Shown here: positions 30,820 through 41,664 of the stretch, in pieces
How the letters are laid out: the number at the start of each line of letters is the position of its first letter
Position numbering within the stretch: position 1 is the stretch's first letter
Assembly (NCBI GenBank): GCA_902555465.1
Contig: CACDSN010000002.1
Coordinates: 35,900 to 99,899, forward strand
Source: an uncultured Pelagibacteraceae bacterium
Lineage (GTDB): Bacteria; Pseudomonadota; Alphaproteobacteria; Pelagibacterales; Pelagibacteraceae
Length of the DNA stretch: 64,000 bases
Direction of reading: 5' to 3'
The notes under the pieces: model-generated
Database searches by the model: none
Told to the model about the DNA's origin: nothing
Seen by the model: only the letters and a program-made list of their open reading frames with translations
Position numbers and translations under genes: made by a program

Positions 30820-32072
30820 AAATTGTTCATTTTAGCTTTTTTTCCTAAACTTTCTTCTATTCTCAGTATTTGATTGTATTTTGCAACTCTTTCAGATCTG
30901 CATAAAGAGCCTGATTTAATTTGATTTGAATTTGTTCCTACTGCTAAATCAGCGATAAAAGTATCCTCAGATTCTCCAGATCTATGGGAAATAATAGTAT
31001 TAAAACCAATATTTTGAGCAAATTTTATAACTTCAATTGTCTCTGTTACGGTACCTATTTGATTTAGTTTAATTAATATTGCATTTGAAGATTGATTTAA
31101 AAAACCAACTTTCAACCTTTCTAAGTTTGTAACATATAAATCATCACCAACAATTTGAATTTTTTTATTGAGAGCTATCATAAGTTTATTCCAGGATTTC
31201 CAATCATTTTCAGCAAACGGATCTTCTATTGATTTAATTTTGAATTTTTTAATTAATTTTTTATACTCTAAGATAGATTTATGTGCAGAAACGTATTTTT
31301 TGGAATGTATTGAATATTTATTCTTTTTAAACAACTCATTAGCGGCCACATCCAAACATATTGAAATATCCTTGCCGTTTTTAAATCCTGACATCTGTAT
31401 TGCTTTAGTTATTAAATTTAATGCTTGAGCATTGCTACCAATCATTGGGGCAAAGCCACCTTCATCGCCAACAGATGTTGAAAGTTTTAATTTTTTTAAT
31501 ATTTTTTTCAAATTATTTATAACTAAAAAAGACATTTTAATCGCTTGCGTAAACGATTTTGCTCCATCAGGTCTAATCATAAATTCTTGAATTTGAAGGT
31601 CATTGTTAGCATGTACTCCTCCATTGATAATATTCATTAATGGATATGGTAAACAAAATTTATTTTTGACTAAAAAGTTTTTATAAAGTGGAATTTTCTT
31701 AATTTTAGATGATAATTTTTTTACAGCCATTGAAACTGCTAACATACTGTTTGCTCCTAATTTAATTTTTTGTTTAGTTCCATCTAATTTTAGTAGGATA
31801 TGATCTATTTTTTCTTGGTTATGAACTTTTTGATTTTTTAACTTTTTTGCAATAATTGTATTTATAATTTTTACTGCTTTATAAACACTTTTACCATTAT
31901 AGTTTTTTTTATTTAGATCTCTTTTTTCATGTGCTTCATAACTTCCAGTTGACGCTCCCGATGGACAAATTGACGAGGAGCTAATATTTTTTGAAAAAAC
32001 TTCAGCTTCTACTGTAGGATTTCCTCTACTATCAAAAACTTGTCTAGCAATTACTTTGGTAATTCTGCTCAT
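30816..32072 (-). CDS. eno: Enolase
   Basis: ARQVFDSRGNPTVEAEVF, SVGDEGGFAP, IVGDDLYVTN, SHRSGESEDTFIADLAVG. Confidence 0.97.
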   Translation of the reverse strand: MSRITKVIARQVFDSRGNPTVEAEVFSKNISSSSICPSGASTGSYEAHEKRDLNKKNYNGKSVYKAVKIINTIIAKKLKNQKVHNQEKIDHILLKLDGTKQKIKLGANSMLAVSMAVKKLSSKIKKIPLYKNFLVKNKFCLPYPLMNIINGGVHANNDLQIQEFMIRPDGAKSFTQAIKMSFLVINNLKKILKKLKLSTSVGDEGGFAPMIGSNAQALNLITKAIQMSGFKNGKDISICLDVAANELFKKNKYSIHSKKYVSAHKSILEYKKLIKKFKIKSIEDPFAENDWKSWNKLMIALNKKIQIVGDDLYVTNLERLKVGFLNQSSNAILIKLNQIGTVTETIEVIKFAQNIGFNTIISHRSGESEDTFIADLAVGTNSNQIKSGSLCRSERVAKYNQILRIEESLGKKAKMNNL

Positions 32073-32899
32073 TAAAAGTTTTTAACTAATTTATCTATTT
32101 CTATAATTTGGTTTAAAAGACTTTCTAGTTTATTTAAAGGGACCATGTTTGGTCCATCTGATGGAGCATTGTCAGGATCTTGATGTGTTTCCATAAATAT
32201 AGCAGCTACACCAACAGCTGTTGCAGCTCTAGCTAAATATTCCACAAACTCTCTTTGTCCTCCACTTTTTTCTCCAAGACCACCTGGTTGCTGAACAGAA
32301 TGTGTTGCATCGAATACAACTGGATATCCATTTTTAATCATGATTGGAATTGATCTCATGTCCGATACTAAAGCATTATATCCAAAGCTTGCTCCACGCT
32401 CTGTTACCAAAATGTTGTCGTTACCAGAGTCTGAAATTTTTTTTGTAACATTAACCATGTCCCACGGAGCTAAAAATTGTCCCTTTTTAACATTAATTAT
32501 TTTATTTGTTTTGGCAGCAGCGATTAATAAATCTGTTTGTCTACATAAGAAAGCTGGAATTTGTAAAATATCAACATGTTTAGAAACAACTTCACAATGT
32601 TTTTCATTGTGAACATCGGTTAAGATTGGAACATTTAATTCCTTTTTAATTTTATCAAATATTGGCAAAGAGTTATCCAATCCAGCTCCTCTTTTTCCTT
32701 TTAAACTTGTTCTATTAGCTTTATCAAAAGAAGTTTTGTATATAAAACCAATATTAAGTTTTGATGTAATTTCCTTTATTTTGCCTGACATATCCATTGC
32801 ATGCTGCTCAGACTCAAGCTGACATGGTCCTGCAATTAAAGTAATTTTTCTATTATTAGCGATTTCAATATCGTTACAATTTACAATTTTATTTTGCAT
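32072..32899 (-). CDS. kdsA: 3-deoxy-8-phosphooctulonate synthase
   Basis: MQNKIV...[54 protein letters not shown]; start at 32899 rather than the 32986 extension. Confidence 0.95.
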   Translation of the reverse strand: MQNKIVNCNDIEIANNRKITLIAGPCQLESEQHAMDMSGKIKEITSKLNIGFIYKTSFDKANRTSLKGKRGAGLDNSLPIFDKIKKELNVPILTDVHNEKHCEVVSKHVDILQIPAFLCRQTDLLIAAAKTNKIINVKKGQFLAPWDMVNVTKKISDSGNDNILVTERGASFGYNALVSDMRSIPIMIKNGYPVVFDATHSVQQPGGLGEKSGGQREFVEYLARAATAVGVAAIFMETHQDPDNAPSDGPNMVPLNKLESLLNQIIEIDKLVKNF

Positions 32900-34511
32900 A
32901 TCTTTTTTTAGCTGCTTTAATAAATGATGTAAATAATGGATGTGGATTAAAAGGTCTAGATTTAAATTCAGGATGAAATTGCACACCTATAAACCACGGA
33001 TGATTTTTAAGCTCAATTATTTCAGGAAGTCTATTATCTGGCGATAAACCTGAAAAAATAAGTCCATTTTTCTCAAAATTTTCTTTGTATGAGATATTCA
33101 CTTCATATCTATGTCTATGTCTTTCTTTAATAGTTTTTGACTTATAAATTTTTCTAATTAACGATTTTTCTTTTAACTTCGCAACATATGAGCCAAGTCT
33201 CATGGTGCCACCAAGATCTTTATCAGTGCCTTTAACTTTTTTTCCATCTTTATCCCATTCATTCATTAATCCTACTATGGAAATTCCTTTTTTATCAAAT
33301 TCACTTGAGGTAGCATTTTTAATTTTTAATTTATTTCTTGCAAATTCGATTATGGCCATTTGCATGCCGTAACAAATTCCTAAGAATGGAATTTTATTAA
33401 CTCTAGCATATCTAATTGCCTCGATTTTTCCACTGGTGCCTCTTTTTCCAAATCCACCAGGTATTAAAATTCCAGATATATTTTTTAATTTAGCTTTTAT
33501 TTCTGAAGCTTTAAGTTTTTCTGAGTCTATTCGAACAAGTTTAACTTTAATATTATTTGCAATACCTCCATGAGTAAGTGCTTCATCTAAAGATTTATAT
33601 GCGTCTTTTAATTCTACGTATTTACCAATTATAGCAATATTTGCCTCTTTGTCGGTTTCAAGAATAATTTTATTAATTTTTCTCCACGGAGTTAAATTAC
33701 ATGATTTTTTTGATTTAATTTTAAAATAATTTAATACTTGAATATCTAACTTCTCTCTAGCAAAACTAATTGGAGCCTCATATATTGTTTTTACATCAAC
33801 TGTTTCAATAACATTTTTAATATCAACATTACAAAATAAAGAAATTTTCTTTCTATGCTCTAAAGGTATTGATCTTTCAGATCTACAAATAATAATATCT
33901 GGCTGTATACCAATACTTCTCAATTCTTTGACAGAATGTTGTGTTGGTTTTGTTTTTATCTCATCGGATGCTTTCAAATAAGGGACTAGAGTTAAATGAA
34001 TAAATAATGTATTTTTTTTACCAACATCATTTGAAAATTGTCTTATTGCTTCTACAAATGGTAAGCTTTCAATATCTCCAACGATCCCTCCTATCTCACA
34101 AATAACAAAATCTTCTTTTGAAGTATCATGTTTAATAAATTCTTTAATTCTATCTGTTATATGCGGTATTACTTGTACAGTCTTGCCGAGATATTTTCCT
34201 TTTCTTTCTTTTCTTAATACATCATTGTAAATTTTTCCTGTTGTAATATTATCTGTATTCTTCGCTGTAACTCCTGAAAATCTCTCGTAGTGTCCTAGAT
34301 CTAGATCTGTTTCTGCTCCATCATCTGTTACAAAAACTTCTCCATGCTGAAAAGGACTCATTGTCCCTGGATCAACATTTAAATAAGGATCAAGTTTTCT
34401 TAATCGAACTTTAAAACCTCTGGATTGTAATAGGTATGCCAGGGATGCTGACGATAGACCTTTTCCTAGTGATGAAACCACGCCGCCAGTGACAAATATA
34501 TATCGCGCCAT
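32889..34511 (-). CDS. pyrG: CTP synthase
   Basis: [38 protein letters not shown] domain [18 protein letters not shown]. Confidence 0.97.
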   Translation of the reverse strand: MARYIFVTGGVVSSLGKGLSSASLAYLLQSRGFKVRLRKLDPYLNVDPGTMSPFQHGEVFVTDDGAETDLDLGHYERFSGVTAKNTDNITTGKIYNDVLRKERKGKYLGKTVQVIPHITDRIKEFIKHDTSKEDFVICEIGGIVGDIESLPFVEAIRQFSNDVGKKNTLFIHLTLVPYLKASDEIKTKPTQHSVKELRSIGIQPDIIICRSERSIPLEHRKKISLFCNVDIKNVIETVDVKTIYEAPISFAREKLDIQVLNYFKIKSKKSCNLTPWRKINKIILETDKEANIAIIGKYVELKDAYKSLDEALTHGGIANNIKVKLVRIDSEKLKASEIKAKLKNISGILIPGGFGKRGTSGKIEAIRYARVNKIPFLGICYGMQMAIIEFARNKLKIKNATSSEFDKKGISIVGLMNEWDKDGKKVKGTDKDLGGTMRLGSYVAKLKEKSLIRKIYKSKTIKERHRHRYEVNISYKENFEKNGLIFSGLSPDNRLPEIIELKNHPWFIGVQFHPEFKSRPFNPHPLFTSFIKAAKKRYAK

Positions 34512-34551
34512 GGAATTATGTTATAGACCGATATTAAATAATTTCAAAGAA

Positions 34552-34854
34552 TTAATTGTTATTTTCAGGAATTTTTGGTGTCTCTTCTTGATTTTCCTCA
34601 ATTTTATCCAATACTGAACCCGCTGGTTCTAGTTCGCTTCTGGAAATTATAGTTAGAGATAAACTGCAAATTATAAACAACGTTGCTATTAATGCAGTAG
34701 ATTTTGTTAAAAAATTACCCGCAGATCTTGAAAACATAAAATTATCTTGAGATATACCTATCCCGAGCGCTCCACCTTCTGATTTTTGGATTAGCACTAG
34801 AATAACTAAAATTGCAGCTAATATGATGTTAATTACTAGTAAAGTATTTTCCAT
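34552..34854 (-). CDS. secG: Preprotein translocase subunit SecG
   Basis: LLVINIILAAILVILVLIQKSEGGALGIG; adjacent to tpiA. Confidence 0.92.
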   Translation of the reverse strand: MENTLLVINIILAAILVILVLIQKSEGGALGIGISQDNFMFSRSAGNFLTKSTALIATLFIICSLSLTIISRSELEPAGSVLDKIEENQEETPKIPENNN

Positions 34855-34859
34855 CCGAA

Positions 34860-35606
34860 CTAATTAATTGTTTTTTTTATTATATCAATAAATTTTTTTG
34901 AATTTTGTGAGGCAGAACCTACTAAAAAGCCTTTAATACCAATTATATTTTTAAGATTATTTATATTTTTGTTATTAACAGAGCCTCCATAAAGTACAGG
35001 TAATTTGTATTTGGTTTTTTTTGATATTATTTTTTTTATTTTGCTAATATTAAATTCTAATTCTTTATCTTTTGGAATCACTCCTGTTCCAATAGACCAC
35101 ACGGGTTCATAGGCAATCAAAATATTATTAAAATTTTTTATACTTTTAAGTCCTTTATTAATTTGCCTCTTTAAAACCGAAAAAGTAATTTTTTTTCTTT
35201 TTTCCTTTAAAGTTTCTCCGATGCAAAATATAACTTTTAAATTCTTATTTAGAGCTGAGTGAATTTTTTTATTTATATCTTCATCGGTTTCACCTGCAAT
35301 CCTATTTTCTGAATGTCCAAGAATAACATATTTACAACCAATTTCTTTCAACATTTTCGGGCTTATGGATCCTGTAAACGATCCATAATCTTTAATGTAA
35401 TGACAATTTTGTCCTCCTACATGAATTTTTGTATTTTTAAATTTAATAATAAAACTCTGAACAAGGGTAAAAGGTGGAAAATATATAATTTTAGCATTTC
35501 TATACTTTTTTAATTTACTCAAATTAATTAATTTATTTAAAGAATTAATAGATGATGTACTGCCGTACATTTTCCAATTAGCAATAAAATATATATTATT
35601 TGTCAT
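34860..35606 (-). CDS. tpiA: Triosephosphate isomerase
   Basis: FIANWKMYGS, GGQNCHYIKDYGSFTGSISPKMLKEIGCKYVILGHSENR, IAYEPVWSIGTG, LPVLYGGSVN. Confidence 0.97.
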   Translation of the reverse strand: MTNNIYFIANWKMYGSTSSINSLNKLINLSKLKKYRNAKIIYFPPFTLVQSFIIKFKNTKIHVGGQNCHYIKDYGSFTGSISPKMLKEIGCKYVILGHSENRIAGETDEDINKKIHSALNKNLKVIFCIGETLKEKRKKITFSVLKRQINKGLKSIKNFNNILIAYEPVWSIGTGVIPKDKELEFNISKIKKIISKKTKYKLPVLYGGSVNNKNINNLKNIIGIKGFLVGSASQNSKKFIDIIKKTIN

Positions 35607-35667
35607 AAACGATATTTTAATCTATAGATTTGTTTTTTAAAAAATCAATAAATAAAGATTTTTTCGT

Positions 35668-37077
35668 ATGATTAATAAATTTAAAAACCTAACAAACTCT
35701 AAAATATCATGGGTAATTGTGGCCCTTATAGCAATACCTTTTGTATTCTGGGGTATGGGGGATGTTTTTACAAGAGGAAATACAAACAATGTTGCAAAAA
35801 TCAATAATAATACAATTTCAGTAACTGATTTTATAAATCACGTTAATGAGTCTGGATTAAGGGAAAATTTAATTAGAGAAAACATTGATAAAAATATTTT
35901 CGAAGAACTTTTAAGTCAACTTATATCTCAAGAATTAATGAAAATGGAAATTGAAAATCTTAGTCTTTATTTCTCAGATCAAACTTTAAAAAATAAAATT
36001 ATAAATAACAAAAATTTTCTAGATGATAAAAATAATTTTTCAAGAAATAAATATGAAAAATTTTTATTAGAGAATAACCTCTCTGCAGCTCAATTTGAAA
36101 ATAGGTTGAAATCAAATGAACTTCAAAAAAATTTGTTTAATTATATCAATGGAGGTCTGATGGTACCCAAATTTTTGATTGAAAAGAAATTTATTAACGA
36201 AAATAGAAATATTGAAATTGATTTTGTAAACCTTCAAGAAGAATATAAAAAAGATTTCAGCTCGCAGGAGATAGAAAGGTATATCTCTTCAAACGAAGAT
36301 AAACTTAAAAAAGATTTTATAAATTTTAGATACGTAAAAATAACACCAAAAAATTTACTTGATGCAGATGAATATAATGATGAGTTTTTTAAGATTATAG
36401 ATGATATAGATAATAAAGTTCTAAATAATGAAAAAATTGATTTAATTGCAGGCCAGTACAATTTAGAACTAGAATTAGTTAATAATTATTTTCCTTATGA
36501 TAAAGAATTCGAGTTAATTTATTCAAAAAAAAATAACATCGAACAAGTAAATTTAATCGAAAATAATGATCATTATCTTTTATTTGAAATAAACAAAATT
36601 GAAAATAAATTACCAGATATAAGTTCAAATGAATTTAGAGAAGAAATTAATTTTAGCCTAAAAAATCAATTCAGGCTTGAGTATAATAAAAAACTTTTAG
36701 AAGATATACAGAATAAAAATCTTAAATATGGTGATCTTGAGAATTTTTCTAATACAAAGTCTGTAGAAAATCTATCAATAAGCTCAGTAAATGATAGTAG
36801 TAAATTTTCATCTGATGCAATTAAATTAATTTATTCGTTACCAGAAAAATCCTTCGTTCTTATCAACGATGCTTTGAATAATATTTATTTAGCTTATATT
36901 AAAAAAATTAATAATGATGTTAAAATTACACAAGATGATTTAAAAAATTATTTATTAAAATCAAATAGTGAAATTAGAGATACTCTTTACTCAAGTTATG
37001 ATATTTACTTAAGTGAAAAGTATGAAATACAAGTATTTCAAAATACTATTGAGAGATTAAAAAATAATTTTAGATAA
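35668..37077 (+). CDS. PpiD/SurA-N-domain-like membrane-anchored periplasmic folding factor
   Basis: N-terminal TM (ISWVIVALIAIPFVFWGMGDVF) followed by SurA_N_3-type region VAKINNNTISVTDF...ELLSQLISQELMKMEIENL; located between tpiA and trpE as in many alphaproteobacteria. Confidence 0.8.
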   Translation: MINKFKNLTNSKISWVIVALIAIPFVFWGMGDVFTRGNTNNVAKINNNTISVTDFINHVNESGLRENLIRENIDKNIFEELLSQLISQELMKMEIENLSLYFSDQTLKNKIINNKNFLDDKNNFSRNKYEKFLLENNLSAAQFENRLKSNELQKNLFNYINGGLMVPKFLIEKKFINENRNIEIDFVNLQEEYKKDFSSQEIERYISSNEDKLKKDFINFRYVKITPKNLLDADEYNDEFFKIIDDIDNKVLNNEKIDLIAGQYNLELELVNNYFPYDKEFELIYSKKNNIEQVNLIENNDHYLLFEINKIENKLPDISSNEFREEINFSLKNQFRLEYNKKLLEDIQNKNLKYGDLENFSNTKSVENLSISSVNDSSKFSSDAIKLIYSLPEKSFVLINDALNNIYLAYIKKINNDVKITQDDLKNYLLKSNSEIRDTLYSSYDIYLSEKYEIQVFQNTIERLKNNFR

Positions 37078-38531
37078 TGCTTAATATAACAACTTCTGAA
37101 TTTAAAAGAAATCATATAAATAAAAAAAATCAAATTTTATTTCATACAATTAGTTCTAATGGAGAAAAAGAGACTGAAAATTTAATTAATAATTTTTTAA
37201 TTGAAAGAAATAGTTTTATATTTGAATCAGTTGAAAAAGGAAAAATTAAAGGCAGATATACAATATTAGGCAGAAATCCAGATTTAATATGGGAATTTCA
37301 AGGAAATAAATGTAAACAAATAATTAACAATAAAATTAAAATACTAAATAGTTCTCCAAAAAATACAATTGATCAAATTATTGAAAGTTTTAAATTTGAT
37401 ATACCTAATGAATTGCCCAACATAAGTTCTATAATTTCAGGATATTTTTCATATGATATAATTCGATATATTGAGAAAATTCCTAATAAATGTAAAGACG
37501 ACCTAAAAATTCCAGATGTTAGACTAATCAGACCAAAATCACTTATTATTCTTGATAATCTTGAAAAAAAAATTCACTTTATAAGAAATTTTTTTAAAGA
37601 GGAGAAAGTTAAAAATTATTTTCAAACATACGAGAATATAAAATCTGATATTGAGAATTTAATATTTCTCGCAAACAATGAAAATTTTTATGAAAAAGAG
37701 AAAAAAAAATTAAAAGTAAAAATTAAATCAAATATTAACAAACAGAGATTTTTAAATAATGTAATTAAAGCTAAAAAATACATCAAAAAAGGTGATATTT
37801 TTCAAGTTGTTCTAAGTCAAAGATTTAAGGCAAAATTACAAAAGGATCCTATTGAGGTATATAAAAAACTTAGAGTTACAAACCCTTCTCCTTTCATGTA
37901 TTTTTTTAACTTTAAAGACTTTCAAATCATAGGTGCAAGTCCTGAAATACTTGTAAGATTAAGAGATGATCAAGTAACTATTCGACCAATTGCAGGTACT
38001 AGACCAAGAGGTAAAAATAAAAAACAAGATATTTTTTATGAAAAAGATCTTTTAAAAGATAAAAAGGAACTGGCTGAACATTTAATGCTTTTAGATTTGG
38101 GGAGAAATGATGCTGGAAGGGTTTCACAAATTAATACTGTTAAAGTTACTGAAAAATTTAAAATAGAAAAATATTCACATGTGATGCATATAGTTTCAAA
38201 CGTAGTTGGAAAATTTAATAATAAATTTAGTAAATTTGATACTTTATTGTCTGGTTTTCCGGCAGGAACTGTATCTGGGGCTCCAAAAATACGTGCAATG
38301 GAAATTATAGATGAATTAGAAACTACTAAACGGAAAGTTTATGCAGGAGGAATAGGTTATTTTACAGCTGCGGGTGAATTTGATACTTGTATTGCTTTAA
38401 GAACAGCTGTTGCAAAAGATGGATATTTATATGCACAAGCAGGTGCTGGTATAGTTGCAGATAGTAAGCCTATAAACGAATACATCGAGACTGAAAACAA
38501 AGCTAAAGCCTTAATAAAAGCAATGGAGTAA
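37077..38531 (+). CDS. trpE: Anthranilate synthase component I
   Basis: IFQVVLSQRFKA, SPFMYFFNFKDFQIIGASPEILVR, IRPIAGTRPRG, FPAGTVSGAPKIRAMEIIDELE. Confidence 0.96.
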   Translation: MLNITTSEFKRNHINKKNQILFHTISSNGEKETENLINNFLIERNSFIFESVEKGKIKGRYTILGRNPDLIWEFQGNKCKQIINNKIKILNSSPKNTIDQIIESFKFDIPNELPNISSIISGYFSYDIIRYIEKIPNKCKDDLKIPDVRLIRPKSLIILDNLEKKIHFIRNFFKEEKVKNYFQTYENIKSDIENLIFLANNENFYEKEKKKLKVKIKSNINKQRFLNNVIKAKKYIKKGDIFQVVLSQRFKAKLQKDPIEVYKKLRVTNPSPFMYFFNFKDFQIIGASPEILVRLRDDQVTIRPIAGTRPRGKNKKQDIFYEKDLLKDKKELAEHLMLLDLGRNDAGRVSQINTVKVTEKFKIEKYSHVMHIVSNVVGKFNNKFSKFDTLLSGFPAGTVSGAPKIRAMEIIDELETTKRKVYAGGIGYFTAAGEFDTCIALRTAVAKDGYLYAQAGAGIVADSKPINEYIETENKAKALIKAME

Positions 38532-38535
38532 ATAA

Positions 38536-39105
38536 GTGTCGAAAATACTTTTGATAGATAACTACGATAGTTTTACATATAACCTTTATCATTATATTTC
38601 GTCATTTAATAAAAATATTGATGTTAAAAGAAATGATCAAGTGAATTCAAAAGATATTATTAAAAATAAATATAAAAAAATAATTATTTCACCTGGACCT
38701 GGAAACCCTAATCAAGCTGGAAACTGTTTAAAAATAGTGAAAGATTTTTATAATAAAATTCCAATCTTAGGAGTTTGTTTAGGTCATCAAATAATTGGAC
38801 AAGTTTTTGGATCAAAAATTGTTCAAGCTAAAAAACTTATGCACGGAAAAACTAGTATAATAAAAAATAAGAAACTTGGTATATTAAAAGGAATAGAAAG
38901 CAAATTTACAGCCACTAGATATCATAGTCTAATTGTAGATAAAGCTAGTTTATCTAAAGAATTAATAGTAACAGCAACAACAGATAACAACATAATAATG
39001 GGTTTAATGCATAATAAGTATCAAATTCATGGTGTACAATTTCATCCTGAAAGTATTAATACAAAAGTTGGCATGAAAATTATCGAAAACTTTATTAAAA
39101 TATAA
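38536..39105 (+). CDS. trpG: Anthranilate synthase component II (glutamine amidotransferase)
   Basis: GTG start; ILLIDNYDSFTYNLYHYI, ISPGPGNPNQAG, ILGVCLGHQIIGQVFG, GVQFHPESI. Confidence 0.96.
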   Translation: MSKILLIDNYDSFTYNLYHYISSFNKNIDVKRNDQVNSKDIIKNKYKKIIISPGPGNPNQAGNCLKIVKDFYNKIPILGVCLGHQIIGQVFGSKIVQAKKLMHGKTSIIKNKKLGILKGIESKFTATRYHSLIVDKASLSKELIVTATTDNNIIMGLMHNKYQIHGVQFHPESINTKVGMKIIENFIKI

Positions 39106-39106
39106 A

Positions 39107-40102
39107 ATGGAAAATTCTCTTAAAAAATTAAAAGATCTAATTGATCTTAGTTTCGAAGAGACAAAAGTCATATTCACAAAAATAATGAATGGAGAAGCTT
39201 CTGAGAATGAGGTGCATCAGTTTCTTACTTTACTATCTAATAAAGGTGAAGTTTCTAGTGAGATTGCAGCTGGTGTTTATGTTTTAAGAGATAAATCAAT
39301 AAGAGTTAATGTCTATGATGCAATCGATACTTGCGGTACGGGCGGTGATGGGAAAAATACTTTGAATATTTCGACAGCATCTGCGCTTTTATTGGCTTCT
39401 ATGGGTATTAAAGTCGCAAAACACGGGAATAAAGCCGTTTCATCAAAATGTGGTTCGGGAGATGTTTTGGAAAAATTAAATATAAATATTAATTTAGATG
39501 CAAAATCTGTGGAGGATAATATTAATAAATTAAATTTTGGTTTTATGTTTGCTCCAAATTTTCATTCAGCAATGAAATATGTGGCACCAGTAAGAAAAAA
39601 AATTGGTAAAAAAACTATATTTAATATGATTGGCCCATTAAGTAGCCCTGCCCTGGTTAAAAAACAAGTTGTTGGTGTTTTTGATAAAAAGCTTTTAAAA
39701 ATTTTTGCAAATGCATTAAAAGATTTGAAAATTTCGAATGCATGGATTGTTAATAGTGAAGATGGCTTAGATGAAATTTCACCATATTCAACTACTAATG
39801 TCTGCCAATTAAAAAATGGGGAAATAACAAATACTACAATTGATCCAGTTGAATTAAACATAAAGACTAAAGGTTTTGATACTATTTTAGGTCAAGATGC
39901 GGATTATAATTCAAAAAAAATAATTGATATTTTTAAAGGAGAAGATAATGATTTTTCTATTGCAGTTTGTTTAAACGCAGCAGCAGGATTAATTGTTTCT
40001 GAAGATAAAAATAACTTTAAAGAAGCATATGAAGAAACAAGAAATCATATTTTATCAGGAAAAGCTTTTAATCATCTAAAAAAAATTCAAAATGGAATCT
40101 AA
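39107..40102 (+). CDS. trpD: Anthranilate phosphoribosyltransferase
   Basis: DTCGTGGDGKNTLNISTASALLLASMGIKVAKHGNKAVSSKCGSGDVLE. Confidence 0.96.
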   Translation: MENSLKKLKDLIDLSFEETKVIFTKIMNGEASENEVHQFLTLLSNKGEVSSEIAAGVYVLRDKSIRVNVYDAIDTCGTGGDGKNTLNISTASALLLASMGIKVAKHGNKAVSSKCGSGDVLEKLNININLDAKSVEDNINKLNFGFMFAPNFHSAMKYVAPVRKKIGKKTIFNMIGPLSSPALVKKQVVGVFDKKLLKIFANALKDLKISNAWIVNSEDGLDEISPYSTTNVCQLKNGEITNTTIDPVELNIKTKGFDTILGQDADYNSKKIIDIFKGEDNDFSIAVCLNAAAGLIVSEDKNNFKEAYEETRNHILSGKAFNHLKKIQNGI

Positions 40103-40883
40103 TTCTCTAGATACAATTATAAATAAAAAAAAGCAAAAATTGAATTTATTAAAAAATAAATTTAAAATAGAAGATTTAACATACAAAATTAATAAATTTG
40201 ACAAATATTTAGACTTTAAAGAAAAAATTTATTCTAATTTATTAAAAGGAAAATTTTCATTAATTGCTGAAATTAAAAAGGCAAGTCCGTCTGCTGGTGT
40301 TATTATTAGAGATTACAATCCTGTAAAAATAGCAAAAATTTATCAAATAAATAAAGCAACGTGTTTATCTGTATTAACTGAAGAAGATTTTTTTAATGGT
40401 AGCTTAGATCATATTTCTAAAATTAAAGAAAAAGTAAATCTTCCTGTTTTATGTAAGGATTTTTTTATTGATAAATTTCAAATTCCATTAGCAAAAAGTT
40501 TTGGTGCTGATGCTATACTTTTGATTGTTGCTGCTTTGAGTCAAAATCAACTAGAAGAACTCTATAATACAGCTTTAGAATATAAGATGTCTGTAATAAT
40601 TGAAATTCATACTATAGAAGAGGCAAAAAAAATTATTGGTTTTAATAATGCAATAATAGGCATAAATAATAGAAATTTAAAAACACTTGAAACTGATTTA
40701 AAGAATACTTTTGAAATTTATAAAACTTTAAATAACTTTGATGGAATTATAATTTCTGAGAGTGGAATAAAAAATAAAGATGATGTTTTAAAAATTTCAA
40801 ATCAAACAAATATTAAAACCTTTTTAATTGGTGAATCATTATTAAAAAACTTAGATAGTAACTCTATATTTTCTATCCTTTAG
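40092..40883 (+). CDS. trpC: Indole-3-glycerol phosphate synthase
   Basis: SLIAEIKKASPSAGVIIRDYNPVKIAKIY, VLCKDFFIDKFQI, IGINNRNLKTLETDL. Confidence 0.96.
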   Translation: MESNSLDTIINKKKQKLNLLKNKFKIEDLTYKINKFDKYLDFKEKIYSNLLKGKFSLIAEIKKASPSAGVIIRDYNPVKIAKIYQINKATCLSVLTEEDFFNGSLDHISKIKEKVNLPVLCKDFFIDKFQIPLAKSFGADAILLIVAALSQNQLEELYNTALEYKMSVIIEIHTIEEAKKIIGFNNAIIGINNRNLKTLETDLKNTFEIYKTLNNFDGIIISESGIKNKDDVLKISNQTNIKTFLIGESLLKNLDSNSIFSIL

Positions 40884-40930
40884 TCAAAAACCCTTTATTT
40901 ATAGGCCTTTTTTTGGTTGTATTTTATTAA

Positions 40931-40945
40931 GAACTTTAATAGAAC
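40931..40945 (+). promoter_or_regulatory. LexA (SOS) box, alphaproteobacterial direct-repeat type
   Basis: GAAC-TTTAATA-GAAC (GAAC-N7-GAAC, the reverse complement of GTTC-N7-GTTC), 22 bp upstream of the lexA ATG. Confidence 0.85.
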
Positions 40946-40967
40946 ATAGATGTACTTGATTTGTTCT

Positions 40968-41645
40968 ATGTTAACAAAAAAACAAAAAAACCTATTACTT
41001 TTTATAAATAAAAAAATAAGAGGCACTGGTGTGTCTCCTTCTTATGAAGAAATGAAGTCTTCTTTAAATCTGAAGTCTAAATCTGGTATTCACAGACTAA
41101 TTAGTGCGTTAGAAGAGAGAGGATTTATTAAAAGATTGGCTCATAAAGCTCGTGCACTAGAAGTGGTAAAGTTACCAGAGACTGCCTCTGCGAATGATAT
41201 TTATAATTCTTTTTCACCAAGCGTAATTAAAGGTGGATTAAGTGATGTAAGTAAATCTAAGAAAAATGAAATATCTATATTAGGAAGCATTGCCGCTGGA
41301 ACACCGATAGAGGCAATTCAGAATGAAGTATCTAGAATTCCTTTACCTTCAAATATTGAGAATAATGGAGAATTTTTTGGTTTAAAAGTTAAAGGAGATT
41401 CAATGATAGAGGCTGGCATTAATGATGGTGATACAGTAATAATTAAAAAAGCTGATAGAGCAGAAAATGGAAAAATTGTAGTAGCATTAATTGATGATCA
41501 TGAAGCAATGTTAAAAAGAATAAGAATTAAAGGTAAAACTGTTGCTTTGGAGAGCGCTAACAGAAATTATGAGACAAAAATCTTTGGTCCAGATAGAGTT
41601 AAAGTGCAAGGAGTTTTGATATCTTTATATAGAAACTTCAACTAA
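40968..41645 (+). CDS. lexA: LexA repressor
   Basis: [30 protein letters not shown]; cleavage site IAAGTP, GDSM catalytic Ser and downstream Lys (EAMLKR); start moved from 40950 to 40968. Confidence 0.96.
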   Translation: MLTKKQKNLLLFINKKIRGTGVSPSYEEMKSSLNLKSKSGIHRLISALEERGFIKRLAHKARALEVVKLPETASANDIYNSFSPSVIKGGLSDVSKSKKNEISILGSIAAGTPIEAIQNEVSRIPLPSNIENNGEFFGLKVKGDSMIEAGINDGDTVIIKKADRAENGKIVVALIDDHEAMLKRIRIKGKTVALESANRNYETKIFGPDRVKVQGVLISLYRNFN

Positions 41646-41664
41646 AATAGTCTACAAAATATCT

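Noticed and set aside
32900-32986. N-terminal extension of kdsA
   Set aside because: Lies inside pyrG; MQNKIV at 32899 fits the family start.
40884-40920. Possible terminator after trpC (AAAAACC...GGCCTTTTTTT)
   Set aside because: Only a weak, imperfect stem; could be chance in AT-rich sequence, not called as a feature.
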